Below, one piece after another: positions 31,788 to 38,248 of a DNA stretch of 38,248 nucleotides. Location: NCBI GenBank assembly GCA_900321965.1, contig ONYA01000026.1:1-38248 (forward strand), written 5' to 3'. A model generated the notes under the pieces. It made no database searches. It had not been told where the DNA came from and saw only the letters and a list, made by a program, of their open reading frames with translations. The stretch's first letter is position 1; every line of letters starts with the position of its first letter. The translations under genes were made by a program, and so were the position numbers. Origin of the DNA: an uncultured Prevotellaceae bacterium (GTDB lineage Bacteria; Bacteroidota; Bacteroidia; Bacteroidales; Bacteroidaceae).

Positions 31788-31880
31788 ATCATTGTGGAGG
31801 TCGGAACTCACCAACAACTGGTAGATAGTCGTGGTAAGTACTATGAGTTGGTGAAAAATCAGTTGGAATTGGGCGGTTAG
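31788..31880 (+). pseudogene. C-terminal remnant of an ABC exporter (peptidase-containing type likely)
   Basis: Starting 2 bases after the barrel gene's stop, an open frame without start codon encodes 30 residues ending at TAG 31878-31880. It reads IIVEVGTHQQL, then VDSRGKYYELVKNQLELGG. 'Ile-Val-Glu-x-Gly-Thr-His-x-x-Leu' is the conserved segment after the H-loop of ABC ATPases, and '(Y)YxLVKNQLELG' is how many Bacteroidetes bacteriocin-type exporters end. Everything upstream (peptidase, membrane and nucleotide-binding domains) is gone. The clean codon preservation suggests a fairly recent deletion. The promoter of the next gene overlaps or follows it directly. Confidence 0.75.
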
Positions 31881-31894
31881 TCGAAAAAAATGTT

Positions 31895-31902
31895 TAACTT
31901 TG
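31895..31902 (+). promoter_or_regulatory. -7 element TAACTTTG for the TlpA-like gene
   Basis: TAACTTTGCAGCAG fits TAnnTTTG; a TTG at 31869-31871 is 23 bases upstream. The leader of about 70 bases includes the small palindrome ACTCCTTAGGAGT. Confidence 0.6.
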
Positions 31903-31977
31903 CAGCAGAATCTCTCGCAGCTGGTGCTGGACAGACTCCTTAGGAGTTGAGTGGATGTGAAACAAGAATAAAAATAT

Positions 31978-33072
31978 ATGACAATGAAGAGATCTCTTTT
32001 ATTCGCCGTACTGATGGCAGCCGCTATGCCCTTTATGGCACAGCAAGTGAAGTATTCCGTTAAGGGAAGTTATGCCGACAATGGGAAAAAGGTCTATCTG
32101 ACAGACAAACTCACCGAAAAGGCTCTTGACAGTGTGGTCGTCGCCGACGGCAAGTTCGCCTTCAGCGGTTCTGCCGACAAGGACGCCCTGCTGGGTGTTC
32201 AGGCTGAGAATACAAAGTGGAGGAGCATGTTCTTCAACGACGGCACGCCCGTAGTGGTCAACTTAAACGACAGTACGCTGAAGGGCTCTCCGCTCAACGA
32301 GCGTTTGTCGGCATACGATCTGCAGATGACCCGTCCGCAGACGACTTTCACAAAGAAAGTCGCGGCGATGTCGGAGGCGGAGATAAGAGCGCATTCCGAT
32401 GAGGTGACCAACGAGATGCAGAAAGTGATCGACGGTCAGATAGCCTTGGCAAACAAGATTTTTGCCGACGAGCGCAATACGCTGATTCCTCTGGCCTTTT
32501 CGGAGTTGTACTTCTACGACAACGGCGTGGAGGCGTACGACCAGCTGGTCAAGGAGCAGGTTGTTTTTGCTAATCATCCTGTGCTGAAGAAGTCGAGAGA
32601 CATTATTGCCGAGCTGCTAAAGCCGGAGGACGGTCCGAAGACGGCCTTCATAGGCCAGACGTTTACCGACCTCGAGATGGCCGCCCCCGACGGCAAGCTA
32701 CACAAGGTCAGCGAGCTGGTAGGCGAGGGGAAATGGGTGCTCGTCGACTTCTGGGCTTCCTGGTGCGGTCCCTGCCGTGCGGAGATGCCTAACGTGCTTG
32801 AGGCTTACAATAAGTATCATGCCAAGGGCTTCGAGGTTGTCGGCATCTCTTTCGATAACAAGAAAGACGCGTGGCTGAAAGCCGTCAAGCAGCTCAACCT
32901 CCCGTGGATGCAACTCTCTGACCTGAAAGGGTGGGAGTGTGCCGCTGCTCCGGTCTATAAGATTGATGCTATTCCCGACAATATCCTCATCGACCCGCAG
33001 GGCAAGATTACAGACCGCGGCCTTCGCGGCAAGGATCTGCACAGGCGCCTGCAGAGAATCTTCGGCGAGTGA
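31978..33072 (+). CDS. TlpA-like thioredoxin-domain protein with N-terminal DUF4369 domain
   Basis: 364 residues (or 362 from the ATG two codons on, which begins the signal peptide MKRSLLFAVLMAAAMPFMAQ). Residues ~24-120 resemble DUF4369 ('YSVKGSYADNGKKVYLTD', 'DSVVVADGKFAFSG'), a middle helical part follows, and ~225-362 is a thioredoxin fold with the active site WASWCGPCRAEMP (C263, C266) and the cis-proline region 'YKIDAIPDNILIDPQGKI'. It should be a periplasmic or surface-exposed thiol-disulfide oxidoreductase. The family is abundant in Bacteroidales and often near cysteine-containing peptide systems, but here its own promoter separates it from the export remnant, so a link is only possible. 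Confidence 0.9.
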   Translation: MTMKRSLLFAVLMAAAMPFMAQQVKYSVKGSYADNGKKVYLTDKLTEKALDSVVVADGKFAFSGSADKDALLGVQAENTKWRSMFFNDGTPVVVNLNDSTLKGSPLNERLSAYDLQMTRPQTTFTKKVAAMSEAEIRAHSDEVTNEMQKVIDGQIALANKIFADERNTLIPLAFSELYFYDNGVEAYDQLVKEQVVFANHPVLKKSRDIIAELLKPEDGPKTAFIGQTFTDLEMAAPDGKLHKVSELVGEGKWVLVDFWASWCGPCRAEMPNVLEAYNKYHAKGFEVVGISFDNKKDAWLKAVKQLNLPWMQLSDLKGWECAAAPVYKIDAIPDNILIDPQGKITDRGLRGKDLHRRLQRIFGE

Positions 33073-33189
33073 GTTCCCGACTGGTACTAATGATTGCAGA
33101 TATAGCCTGCAATGCGGCTCATCATGGACTGGCCGTCGTTGACGCGCTCCAGTATCTTCCAGTCTATACGGTAGTCGATGTGCAAAAAT

Positions 33190-33223
33190 AGCATTTTCTT
33201 TTGAAATATCCAAGAAAAATGCT
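33190..33223. repeat. Inverted repeat overlapping the aminopeptidase promoter
   Basis: AGCATTTTCTT (33190-33200) and AAGAAAAATGCT (33212-33223) pair over 11 bases with one extra A. The 11-base loop TTGAAATATCC holds the -33 TTG, and the right arm runs into the -7 box. It looks like an operator. Confidence 0.65.
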
Positions 33224-33230
33224 ACCTTTG
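33201..33230 (+). promoter_or_regulatory. Promoter of the aminopeptidase P gene
   Basis: TTG 33201-33203, a 19-base spacer, TACCTTTG 33223-33230: a full match to the Bacteroidetes consensus. It leaves a leader of about 125 bases before the preferred ATG at 33362. Confidence 0.8.
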
Positions 33231-33361
33231 CAACAAAAACCGACAAAGATTTACATGCCGCGTTGGACACTCCGTGGGAGCTGTAAAAAGGGGTGAACAC
33301 GGGGATACATACAATTTTAACATCAAGTGCCATGCCATCAACGGCAGGCAGGAAAAGCATT

Positions 33362-35131
33362 ATGAATAACACAGTGAACCAACGACTGGAAGACCTCCGC
33401 GAGGTGATGCGGCGCGAACACATTGCCGCGTTTATCTTCCCCAGTACCGACCCGCATCAGGGCGAATATGTTCCCGACCACTGGAAGGGACGTGAGTTTA
33501 TCAGCGGCTTCAACGGCTCCGCCGGTACCGCCGTTGTCACACTGAATGCCGCAGCGCTCTGGACTGACTCCCGCTACTTCCTCGCTGCCGAGGAACAACT
33601 GAAAGGCACGGAATATCAGCTGATGAAGCTGAAGGTGGAGGGCACGCCCACCATCGCTGAATGGCTGGGCCGCGAGTGTGGAGCGGGAGCCGAGGTCGCT
33701 GTCGACGGAATGGTTAATTCCGCCAACAGCGTCAAGGAACTGATAGCCGACCTGCGCCGTCAGGGAGGCATCACCGTGCGCACCAACTTCGATCCGTTGA
33801 AGCTGATCTGGCGTGACCGTCCGGCTATACCCGAGAACGCGTTGGAGATTTACCCAACGGAATATGCCGGCGAGACGACGGCCAGCAAGATTGCCCGTAT
33901 CCGTAAGGCTCTGCGCGAGAAGCATGCCGACGGTATGCTGATGGCAGCCCTCGACGACATCGCCTGGACGCTGAACCTGCGCGGTACGGATGTACATTGC
34001 AATCCAGTGTTTGTCAGTTACTTGCTCATCTCGACACAGGATGTCACCCTCTATATAGATAAGGTTAAGCTGACACCCGAGGTGTCGGCCTATCTGCAGC
34101 AGGAGGGCGTTAGTGTAGATGGCTACGAGAATGTCGTGAAAGGACTGAAGGACTATTTTGAGTACAACATTCTGATAGACCCCGACGAGGTGAACTACAC
34201 GCTCTACAAGGCGGTGACCCGCGAACGTGTGGAGGAGGAGTCGCCCGTCAAGCGGATGAAGACCGTCAAGAACCCCACCGAGATAGCGGGTTTTAAGTCG
34301 GCGATGCTGTGCGACGGCATCGCCATGGTGAAATTTCTGAAGTGGCTTGATGAGACCTCCTGTGAGACTGAGCTCTCCGTTGACCGCCATCTGACGGCCC
34401 TCCGCGCCGAACAGCCCCTCTACCGCGACCTCTCCTTCGACACCATCGCTGGCTACGGCGCACACGCCGCCATCGTTCATTATGAGGCGACACCCGAGAC
34501 CGACATCCCCTTAGAACCACATGGCCTGCTGTTGCTCGACAGCGGTGCCCAGTATCTTGACGGCACAACCGACATCACCCGTACCATCGCCCTTGGTCCG
34601 CTGACCGACGAGGAAAAGCTCGTCTATACGCTGGTGCTGAAAGGGCACATCCAGATAGAGCTGGCGAAGTTCCCATCGGGCATTAGCGGTTCGCAGCTCG
34701 ACGTGCTGGCACGGGCTGCTATGTGGCGTGAAGGCTTTAACTACCTGCATGGAACGGGTCACGGTGTGGGCAGCTACCTGAACGTTCACGAAGGGCCTCA
34801 TCAGATACGGATGGAGTGGAAACCCGCGCCTTTCGTCAGCGGCATGACCGTCACCGACGAACCTGGCATCTACTTAGCAGGCCGTTGTGGCGTGCGCATC
34901 GAGAACACCCTGCTTGTCGTACCTTATAAAGAGACGGAGTTCGGACAGTTCCTGCAGTTCGAGCCGCTGACGCTCTGTCCTATTGACAAGCGTCCCGTCA
35001 TCCGCGAACGGCTGACACAAGAGGAGATCGACTGGCTCAACGGCTATCACCAGACGGTTTTCGACCGGCTGTCACCTCATCTTGATGCCGACGAAGTGGA
35101 GTGGCTGCGCCAAGCTTGTGCCCCATTATAG
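33362..35131 (+). CDS. pepP: Xaa-Pro aminopeptidase (aminopeptidase P family)
   Basis: 589 residues from ATG 33362, which gives the conserved start 'NNTVNQRLEDLREVMRREHI'; a GTG 69 bases earlier is in frame but its extra residues are not conserved. Two N-terminal creatinase-like domains (~1-300; 'FPSTDPHQGEYVPDHWKGRE', 'AALWTDSRYFLAAEEQL') precede the pita-bread catalytic domain. Metal ligands are visible: the two Asp in 'LLLDSGAQYLDGTTDITRT', His in 'HGTGHGVGSYLNVHEGP', and Glu in 'VTDEPGIYLAG' and 'GVRIENT'. The enzyme removes an N-terminal residue preceding proline. No signal peptide. The three-domain length is like eukaryotic XPNPEP1 and its Bacteroidetes relatives. Confidence 0.95.
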   Translation: MNNTVNQRLEDLREVMRREHIAAFIFPSTDPHQGEYVPDHWKGREFISGFNGSAGTAVVTLNAAALWTDSRYFLAAEEQLKGTEYQLMKLKVEGTPTIAEWLGRECGAGAEVAVDGMVNSANSVKELIADLRRQGGITVRTNFDPLKLIWRDRPAIPENALEIYPTEYAGETTASKIARIRKALREKHADGMLMAALDDIAWTLNLRGTDVHCNPVFVSYLLISTQDVTLYIDKVKLTPEVSAYLQQEGVSVDGYENVVKGLKDYFEYNILIDPDEVNYTLYKAVTRERVEEESPVKRMKTVKNPTEIAGFKSAMLCDGIAMVKFLKWLDETSCETELSVDRHLTALRAEQPLYRDLSFDTIAGYGAHAAIVHYEATPETDIPLEPHGLLLLDSGAQYLDGTTDITRTIALGPLTDEEKLVYTLVLKGHIQIELAKFPSGISGSQLDVLARAAMWREGFNYLHGTGHGVGSYLNVHEGPHQIRMEWKPAPFVSGMTVTDEPGIYLAGRCGVRIENTLLVVPYKETEFGQFLQFEPLTLCPIDKRPVIRERLTQEEIDWLNGYHQTVFDRLSPHLDADEVEWLRQACAPL

Positions 35132-35226
35132 ACGTCCTTGAGTCCCTTGTTTGACCCCATAATCGCGAGAAAAACGCGAAAGTAACCGAAAGTAATGTGC
35201 AAATATTGAAAAAGTTAGCTAAAAAC

Positions 35227-35257
35227 TTGGTAGTTTGGTTAAAAAGTTGTACCTTTG
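35227..35257 (+). promoter_or_regulatory. Promoter of rpsU
   Basis: TTG 35227-35229, a 20-base spacer, TACCTTTG 35250-35257, a full consensus match. Confidence 0.75.
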
Positions 35258-35265
35258 CACCCGCT

Positions 35266-35287
35266 TTTCGTGGCCCCTGGCCCGAAG
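35266..35287 (+). promoter_or_regulatory. 5'-end hairpin in the rpsU leader
   Basis: TTCG-(T)-GGCC (35267-35275) pairs with GGCC-CGAA (35279-35286) around CCT, with one bulged T and a possible U-G pair at the base. It begins only a few bases after the predicted transcription start, so it could protect the mRNA end or bind a ribosomal protein. Confidence 0.45.
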
Positions 35288-35326
35288 CACTAAGTTTAAC
35301 AATTAAAAATTAAAAACAAAAGCAAA

Positions 35327-35518
35327 ATGATTATCGTACCTGTAAAAGAAGGTGAGAACATCGAGAAGGCTCTCAAGAAGTTTAAGAGAAAGTTTGAAAA
35401 GACTGGCGTTGTGAAGGAACTCCGTCGCCGTCAGCAGTTCGACAAGCCCTCTGTTCTGAAGCGCCTGAAGATGGAGCACGCCATCTACGTACAGCAGCTC
35501 CGTACCAACGAGGAATAA
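35327..35518 (+). CDS. rpsU: 30S ribosomal protein S21
   Basis: 63 residues beginning MIIVPVKEGENIEKALKKFK and continuing 'FEKTGVVKELRRRQQFDKPSVLKRLKMEHA', the bS21 pattern. bS21 sits on the small subunit near the 3' end of 16S rRNA. In Bacteroidetes it helps hide the anti-Shine-Dalgarno sequence (established for Flavobacterium), which explains why most genes here lack such sites. The leader before this ATG is A-rich (ATTAAAAATTAAAAACAAAAG) without a Shine-Dalgarno. Transcribed from its own promoter with a hairpin near the mRNA 5' end. Confidence 0.97.
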   Translation: MIIVPVKEGENIEKALKKFKRKFEKTGVVKELRRRQQFDKPSVLKRLKMEHAIYVQQLRTNEE

Positions 35519-35537
35519 AAAAAAGTTCCCCGAAAAT

Positions 35538-35568
35538 TTGGTGGATTGAATAAATTTCCGTAAATTCG
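35538..35568 (+). promoter_or_regulatory. Probable promoter of the tyrosine recombinase gene
   Basis: TTG 35538-35540, a 20-base spacer, TAAATTCG 35561-35568 (one base off TAnnTTTG, the same variant as before msrA). The implied start near 35575 excludes TTG 35569 as a start codon. Confidence 0.5.
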
Positions 35569-35583
35569 TTGCCGAAAACTGAA

Positions 35584-36477
35584 ATGGCAACGTTTATGAT
35601 GATCGACCAGTTCCTGAATTACCTGCGCTACGAGCGGAACAGAAGCCCGCGGACGGTGCAGTTGTACGAAGAGAATCTCCGCGATTTCGAAACGTATGTT
35701 CAGGGGTTGGACGATTGTCTTTCGTTGGAAACGGTTGATACTGATGTCGTTCGCAGCTGGGTGGAGCACCTGATGGATGAGGGCAAGAAGGCGACGACGG
35801 TGAACTTAGGACTGAGTGCCGTCAGGACTTTCTACCGCTACGCGCTGTCGCGACATATCGTAGCCAAGGATCCCGCTCACGCGGTGACCGGGCCGAAGAA
35901 GGCCAAACCGCTGCCGCAGTTCGTGCGAGAATCGGAGATGGACGAGCTGCTGGACGAACAGCATTGGAGAGAAGAATATAATAATGTACGTGCGCGTACC
36001 ATTATATTAATGTTCTACGAAACAGGTATCCGTCTGGCGGAATTGGTGGGCTTGGACGACGCAGATGTCGATATGGCAACCATGCAACTGAAGGTAACGG
36101 GTAAGCGCAATAAGCAGCGCATCGTCCCTTTTGGCGAAGAGCTTGCCGCCGCACTACGCGACTATGTCGCACGGCGTGACCAGGAGTTGGTGCGTCAGTC
36201 GCCGGCTCTGTTCTTAGACAGAAAAGGTGAGCGGATCGGCCGGAGTGCGGTGCAACACATCGTTAAGACCCACCTGACGGGGTTCACAACGCTGAAGAAA
36301 CGTTCGCCCCACGTGCTGAGACACAGTTTCGCCACCGCCATGCTGAACAACGGTGCTGGTCTTGAGAGCGTCAAGAAGCTGCTCGGCCACGAGAGCTTGG
36401 AGACGACGGAGATTTATACGCACACAACGTTGGAGCAGTTAAAACGAGTTTACAATGAAGCCCATCCAAGGGCATAA
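35584..36477 (+). CDS. xerC: Tyrosine recombinase, XerC/XerD type
   Basis: 297 residues from ATG 35584 (ATGs at 35596 and 35599 are also possible and would begin at 'MIDQFLNYLRYERNRS'). N-terminal SAM-like DNA-binding domain (~8-95: 'YERNRSPRTVQLYEENLRDFETY', 'VNLGLSAVRTFYRYAL') and C-terminal catalytic domain with 'YETGIRLAELVGL' (Arg), 'KVTGKRNKQRIVPF' (Lys), 'PHVLRHSFATAML' (His-x-x-Arg), 'LLGHESLETTEIYTH' (His and the Tyr nucleophile). Its length and position between rpsU and hpf, with no attachment-site repeats or phage genes nearby, favour the chromosomal dimer-resolution recombinase over an integrase. XerC versus XerD is not decided by the sequence alone. Confidence 0.9.
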   Translation: MATFMMIDQFLNYLRYERNRSPRTVQLYEENLRDFETYVQGLDDCLSLETVDTDVVRSWVEHLMDEGKKATTVNLGLSAVRTFYRYALSRHIVAKDPAHAVTGPKKAKPLPQFVRESEMDELLDEQHWREEYNNVRARTIILMFYETGIRLAELVGLDDADVDMATMQLKVTGKRNKQRIVPFGEELAAALRDYVARRDQELVRQSPALFLDRKGERIGRSAVQHIVKTHLTGFTTLKKRSPHVLRHSFATAMLNNGAGLESVKKLLGHESLETTEIYTHTTLEQLKRVYNEAHPRA

Positions 36478-36502
36478 CCTTATTTAATAACTATTTAAAA
36501 AT

Positions 36503-36508
36503 AGGAGG
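36503..36508 (+). promoter_or_regulatory. Canonical Shine-Dalgarno of hpf
   Basis: AGGAGG ending 5 bases before the ATG at 36514, followed by T, thus complementary to the 16S 3' end over seven bases. It is the strongest such site in the window. The 14-base palindrome CTATTTAAAAATAG (36491-36504) overlaps its first two bases. Confidence 0.75.
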
Positions 36509-36513
36509 TAACT

Positions 36514-36813
36514 ATGGAAATTAAGATTCAGTCGATTCACTTCGACGCCACCGAGAAGTTAGAGGCGTTCATCGAAAAGAAGGTCGCCAAGTTAGAGAAA
36601 TCATTTGAAGATATACAGAAAGTAGAGGTGCAATTGAAAGTTGTGAAGCCTGCTACCGCTCAGAATAAGGAAGTCAGCCTCTCCGTGGCTGTGCCTGGGT
36701 CGACTCTGTTTGTAGAGAAAACATCCGACTCTTTTGAGGAGAGTACCGACCTTTGTGTCGACTCAATGCGGGCTCAACTGCAGAAATTCAAGGAAAAATT
36801 GAGAAATCATTAA
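36514..36813 (+). CDS. hpf: Ribosome hibernation-promoting factor (HPF/RaiA family)
   Basis: 99 residues: 'MEIKIQSIHFDATEKLEAFIEKKVAKLEKSF', 'VEVQLKVVKPATAQNKEVSLSVAVPG', 'TLFVEKTSDSFEESTDLCVDSMRAQLQKFKEK'. This is the beta1-alpha1-beta2-beta3-beta4-alpha2 fold of short HPF/YfiA proteins that bind the 30S decoding centre and inactivate idle ribosomes; the C-terminal dimerising domain of long HPF is absent. It follows the recombinase gene by 36 bases and lies 103 bases before the tRNA-tuf operon. Unlike nearly all neighbours it has a perfect AGGAGG ribosome-binding site. Confidence 0.93.
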   Translation: MEIKIQSIHFDATEKLEAFIEKKVAKLEKSFEDIQKVEVQLKVVKPATAQNKEVSLSVAVPGSTLFVEKTSDSFEESTDLCVDSMRAQLQKFKEKLRNH

Positions 36814-36831
36814 AAAAAACACGGAAAAGTT

Positions 36832-36861
36832 TTGGTAATTCAAAAATAAGTCGTAACTTTG
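36832..36861 (+). promoter_or_regulatory. Promoter of the tRNA-tuf operon
   Basis: TTG 36832-36834, a 19-base spacer, TAACTTTG 36854-36861, a full consensus match, about 50 bases before the first tRNA. It is followed by CAGCCG, as at the FadL promoters. Confidence 0.8.
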
Positions 36862-36915
36862 CAGCCGTTTTCCGACAGGTCGTAAATCTGAAACAGAGAA
36901 CGGCTGCTTTGAGAA

Positions 36916-36989
36916 GCCTCTTTAGCTCAGTTGGCCAGAGCACGTGATTTGTAATCTCGGGGTCGTTGGTTCGAATATCCTTAAGGCTC
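36916..36989 (+). tRNA. tRNA-Thr(TGT), with a 3' half that does not fold
   Basis: The 5' half is a normal tRNA: acceptor GCCTCTT (36916-36922), TA, D-stem GCTC/GAGC, anticodon loop TTTGTAA with anticodon TGT (36950-36952), T-loop TTCGAAT (36970-36976). The 3' side is wrong: the T-stem GTTGG faces ATCCT, and the acceptor GCCTCTT faces TAAGGCT, with few pairs in either register (only GCCT/AGGC). The anticodon stem CGTGA/TCTCG has a T-T mismatch. Overall length is right. Its place as first tRNA before Tyr, Gly, Thr(GGT) and tuf equals thrU in E. coli. It may be a decayed gene, an unusual tRNA, or a sequence error. Confidence 0.65.
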
Positions 36990-37037
36990 AAAAGCGAGGA
37001 AGACGGGCAAAAGGCTATCAGCCGAACGCCAAAACTT

Positions 37038-37120
37038 GGGTGGATACCAGAGTGGCCAAATGGGGCAGACTGTAAATCTGCTGGTTTTTACCTTCGGTGG
37101 TTCGAATCCATCTCCACCCA
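37038..37120 (+). tRNA. tRNA-Tyr(GTA)
   Basis: Acceptor GGGTGGA (37038-37044) pairs fully with TCCACCC (37113-37119), discriminator A. The anticodon stem-loop CAGA-CTGTAAA-TCTG shows GTA. A long variable arm (class II) and T-arm GGTGG-TTCGAAT-CCATC follow. CCA is not encoded. Confidence 0.95.
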
Positions 37121-37138
37121 CTCTCAAGAGGTGTTTTT

Positions 37139-37211
37139 GCGGAAATAGCTCAGTTGATAGAGCACTAGCCTTCCAAGCTGGGGGTCGCGGGTTTGAGCCC
37201 CGTTTTCCGCT
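37139..37211 (+). tRNA. tRNA-Gly(TCC)
   Basis: Acceptor GCGGAAA (37139-37145) pairs with TTTCCGC (37204-37210), discriminator T. The anticodon loop CTTCCAA shows TCC; the T-arm is GCGGG-TTTGAGC-CCCGT. CCA is not encoded. Confidence 0.95.
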
Positions 37212-37223
37212 CTATGAACAAAT

Positions 37224-37295
<72 letters not shown>

Positions 37296-37363
37296 CTCTG
37301 GGAGATGTTAGGAGGAGCAAAAACATAAGTATTCAAACATATAATTAATAAACAAACAAAACA

Positions 37364-38248
37364 ATGGCAAAAGAGCAATTTGTGCGCACCAAACCGCACG
37401 TAAACATTGGTACTATTGGTCACGTTGACCACGGTAAGACAACTCTGACCGCTGCTATCACCACCGTTCTGGCTAAGCAGGGTCTCTCTGAGGTTAAGTC
37501 ATTCGACCAGATTGACAACGCTCCTGAGGAGAAGGAGCGTGGTATCACCATTAACACCGCACACGTTGAGTATGAGACTGCTAAGCGTCACTACGCTCAC
37601 GTAGACTGCCCGGGACACGCTGACTATGTGAAGAACATGGTAACTGGTGCTGCTCAGATGGATGGTGCAATCCTCGTGGTTGCTGCTACTGATGGTCCTA
37701 TGCCTCAGACCCGTGAGCACGTCCTGCTCGCCCGTCAGGTAAACGTTCCCCGTCTGGTTGTCTTCCTGAACAAGTGTGATATGGTTGACGATGAGGAGAT
37801 GCTGGAGCTCGTTGAGATGGAGGTCCGCGAGATTCTGGAGCAGTATGAGTTCGAGGAAGACACTCCTATCATCCGCGGTTCTGCCCTTGGTGCACTGAAC
37901 GGTGTTGCTAAGTGGGAAGAGAAGGTGATGGAGCTGATGAACACCTGCGACGAGTGGATTCAGGAGCCTCCGCGCGCTACCGACAAGCCCTTCTTGATGC
38001 CTGTTGAGGACGTCTTCTCTATCACAGGTCGTGGTACTGTTGCTACCGGCCGTATCGAGACTGGTGTCATCCACGTTGGTGATGAGGTCGAGCTGCTCGG
38101 TCTCGGTGAGGACAAGAAGTCGGTTGTTACCGGTGTTGAGATGTTCCGCAAGATTCTTGACGAGGGTCAGGCTGGTGATAACGTAGGTCTGCTGCTCCGC
38201 GGTATCGACAAGAACGAGATCAAGCGTGGTATGGTGCTCTGCCATCCC
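37364..38248 (+). CDS. tuf: Elongation factor Tu (5' part; runs off the window)
   Basis: 295 codons from ATG 37364 to the right edge with no stop. '[28 protein letters not shown]' holds the P-loop GHVDHGKT; '[14 protein letters not shown]' (switch I), '[12 protein letters not shown]' (G3), 'NKCDMVD' (G4) and 'RGSALGAL' (G5) follow, then domain 2 ('[16 protein letters not shown]', '[11 protein letters not shown]'). EF-Tu delivers aminoacyl-tRNA to the ribosome. It is the last gene seen of the tRNA-tuf operon; domain 3 lies outside. In related genomes tRNA-Trp, secE and nusG usually come next, but this cannot be seen here. Confidence 0.98.
   Translation, partial: MAKEQFVRTKPHVNIGTIGHVDHGKTTLTAAITTVLAKQGLSEVKSFDQIDNAPEEKERGITINTAHVEYETAKRHYAHVDCPGHADYVKNMVTGAAQMDGAILVVAATDGPMPQTREHVLLARQVNVPRLVVFLNKCDMVDDEEMLELVEMEVREILEQYEFEEDTPIIRGSALGALNGVAKWEEKVMELMNTCDEWIQEPPRATDKPFLMPVEDVFSITGRGTVATGRIETGVIHVGDEVELLGLGEDKKSVVTGVEMFRKILDEGQAGDNVGLLLRGIDKNEIKRGMVLCHP

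Noticed and set aside
35584-36477. Tyrosine recombinase as integrase of a mobile island ending at the tRNA cluster
   Set aside because: No direct repeat of a tRNA 3' end, no phage or conjugation genes, and housekeeping neighbours on both sides; XerC/XerD is simpler.

Overview
The window looks like chromosomal DNA of a Bacteroidales bacterium, most likely from the Prevotella group (Prevotella, Segatella, Xylanibacter); the genus is an inference. The evidence is a complete gliding/type IX secretion core operon (porP-gldK-gldL-gldM-gldN), promoters of the Bacteroidetes form TTG-N19-20-TAnnTTTG instead of -35/-10 boxes, almost no Shine-Dalgarno sequences, and outer-membrane families typical of the phylum (SusC-like beta-barrels with a CarboxypepD_reg domain, OmpP1/FadL, DUF4421).

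Layout. 1-1.3 kb: the tail of a transposase, a WbuC-cupin/MsrA fusion, and a scar where fragments of two genes meet. 1.4-6.2 kb (minus): a probable operon of XRE-cupin regulator, acyl-CoA ligase, a fused lipoprotein MEMO-AMMECR1 (AmrB-AmrA) and the radical-SAM enzyme AmrS, whose C-terminus is missing. 6.3-13 kb (plus): the T9SS operon plus a small beta-barrel gene, followed by priA. 15.3-20.6 kb (minus): two tandem FadL-type porins and a seven-TM HD phosphodiesterase (PgpH-like). 20.6-24.6 kb (plus): gltX-waaA-metallophosphoesterase. 24.6-27.2 kb (minus): mdh, gamma-carbonic anhydrase and a DUF4421 gene. 27.4-31.9 kb: a membrane-anchored TPR/HTH regulator, a small possible peptide gene, a TonB-receptor-like barrel and the last 30 codons of an ABC exporter, which reads as the remains of a peptide-export locus. 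32-35.1 kb: a TlpA-like thioredoxin and an aminopeptidase P. 35.3-38.2 kb: rpsU, xerC-like recombinase, hpf, then tRNA-Thr(TGT)-Tyr-Gly-Thr(GGT)-tuf, the order also found in the tufB operon of E. coli.

Most of the window is housekeeping DNA. The unusual material is in the joints. Short-unit repeats (7-9 bp units, or long AT-rich inverted repeats) sit directly in front of start codons inside operons. An 82-bp GC-rich inverted repeat lies in frame inside waaA, and a smaller double palindrome lies in frame inside priA. A mirror-image promoter palindrome separates the two FadL genes. The first tRNA of the tuf operon has a 3' half that does not fold. The best candidate for a biological system is the decayed peptide-export/regulator locus at 27.4-31.9 kb; the MEMO-AMMECR1-radical SAM cluster, of unknown function and here tied to an acyl-CoA ligase, is second.
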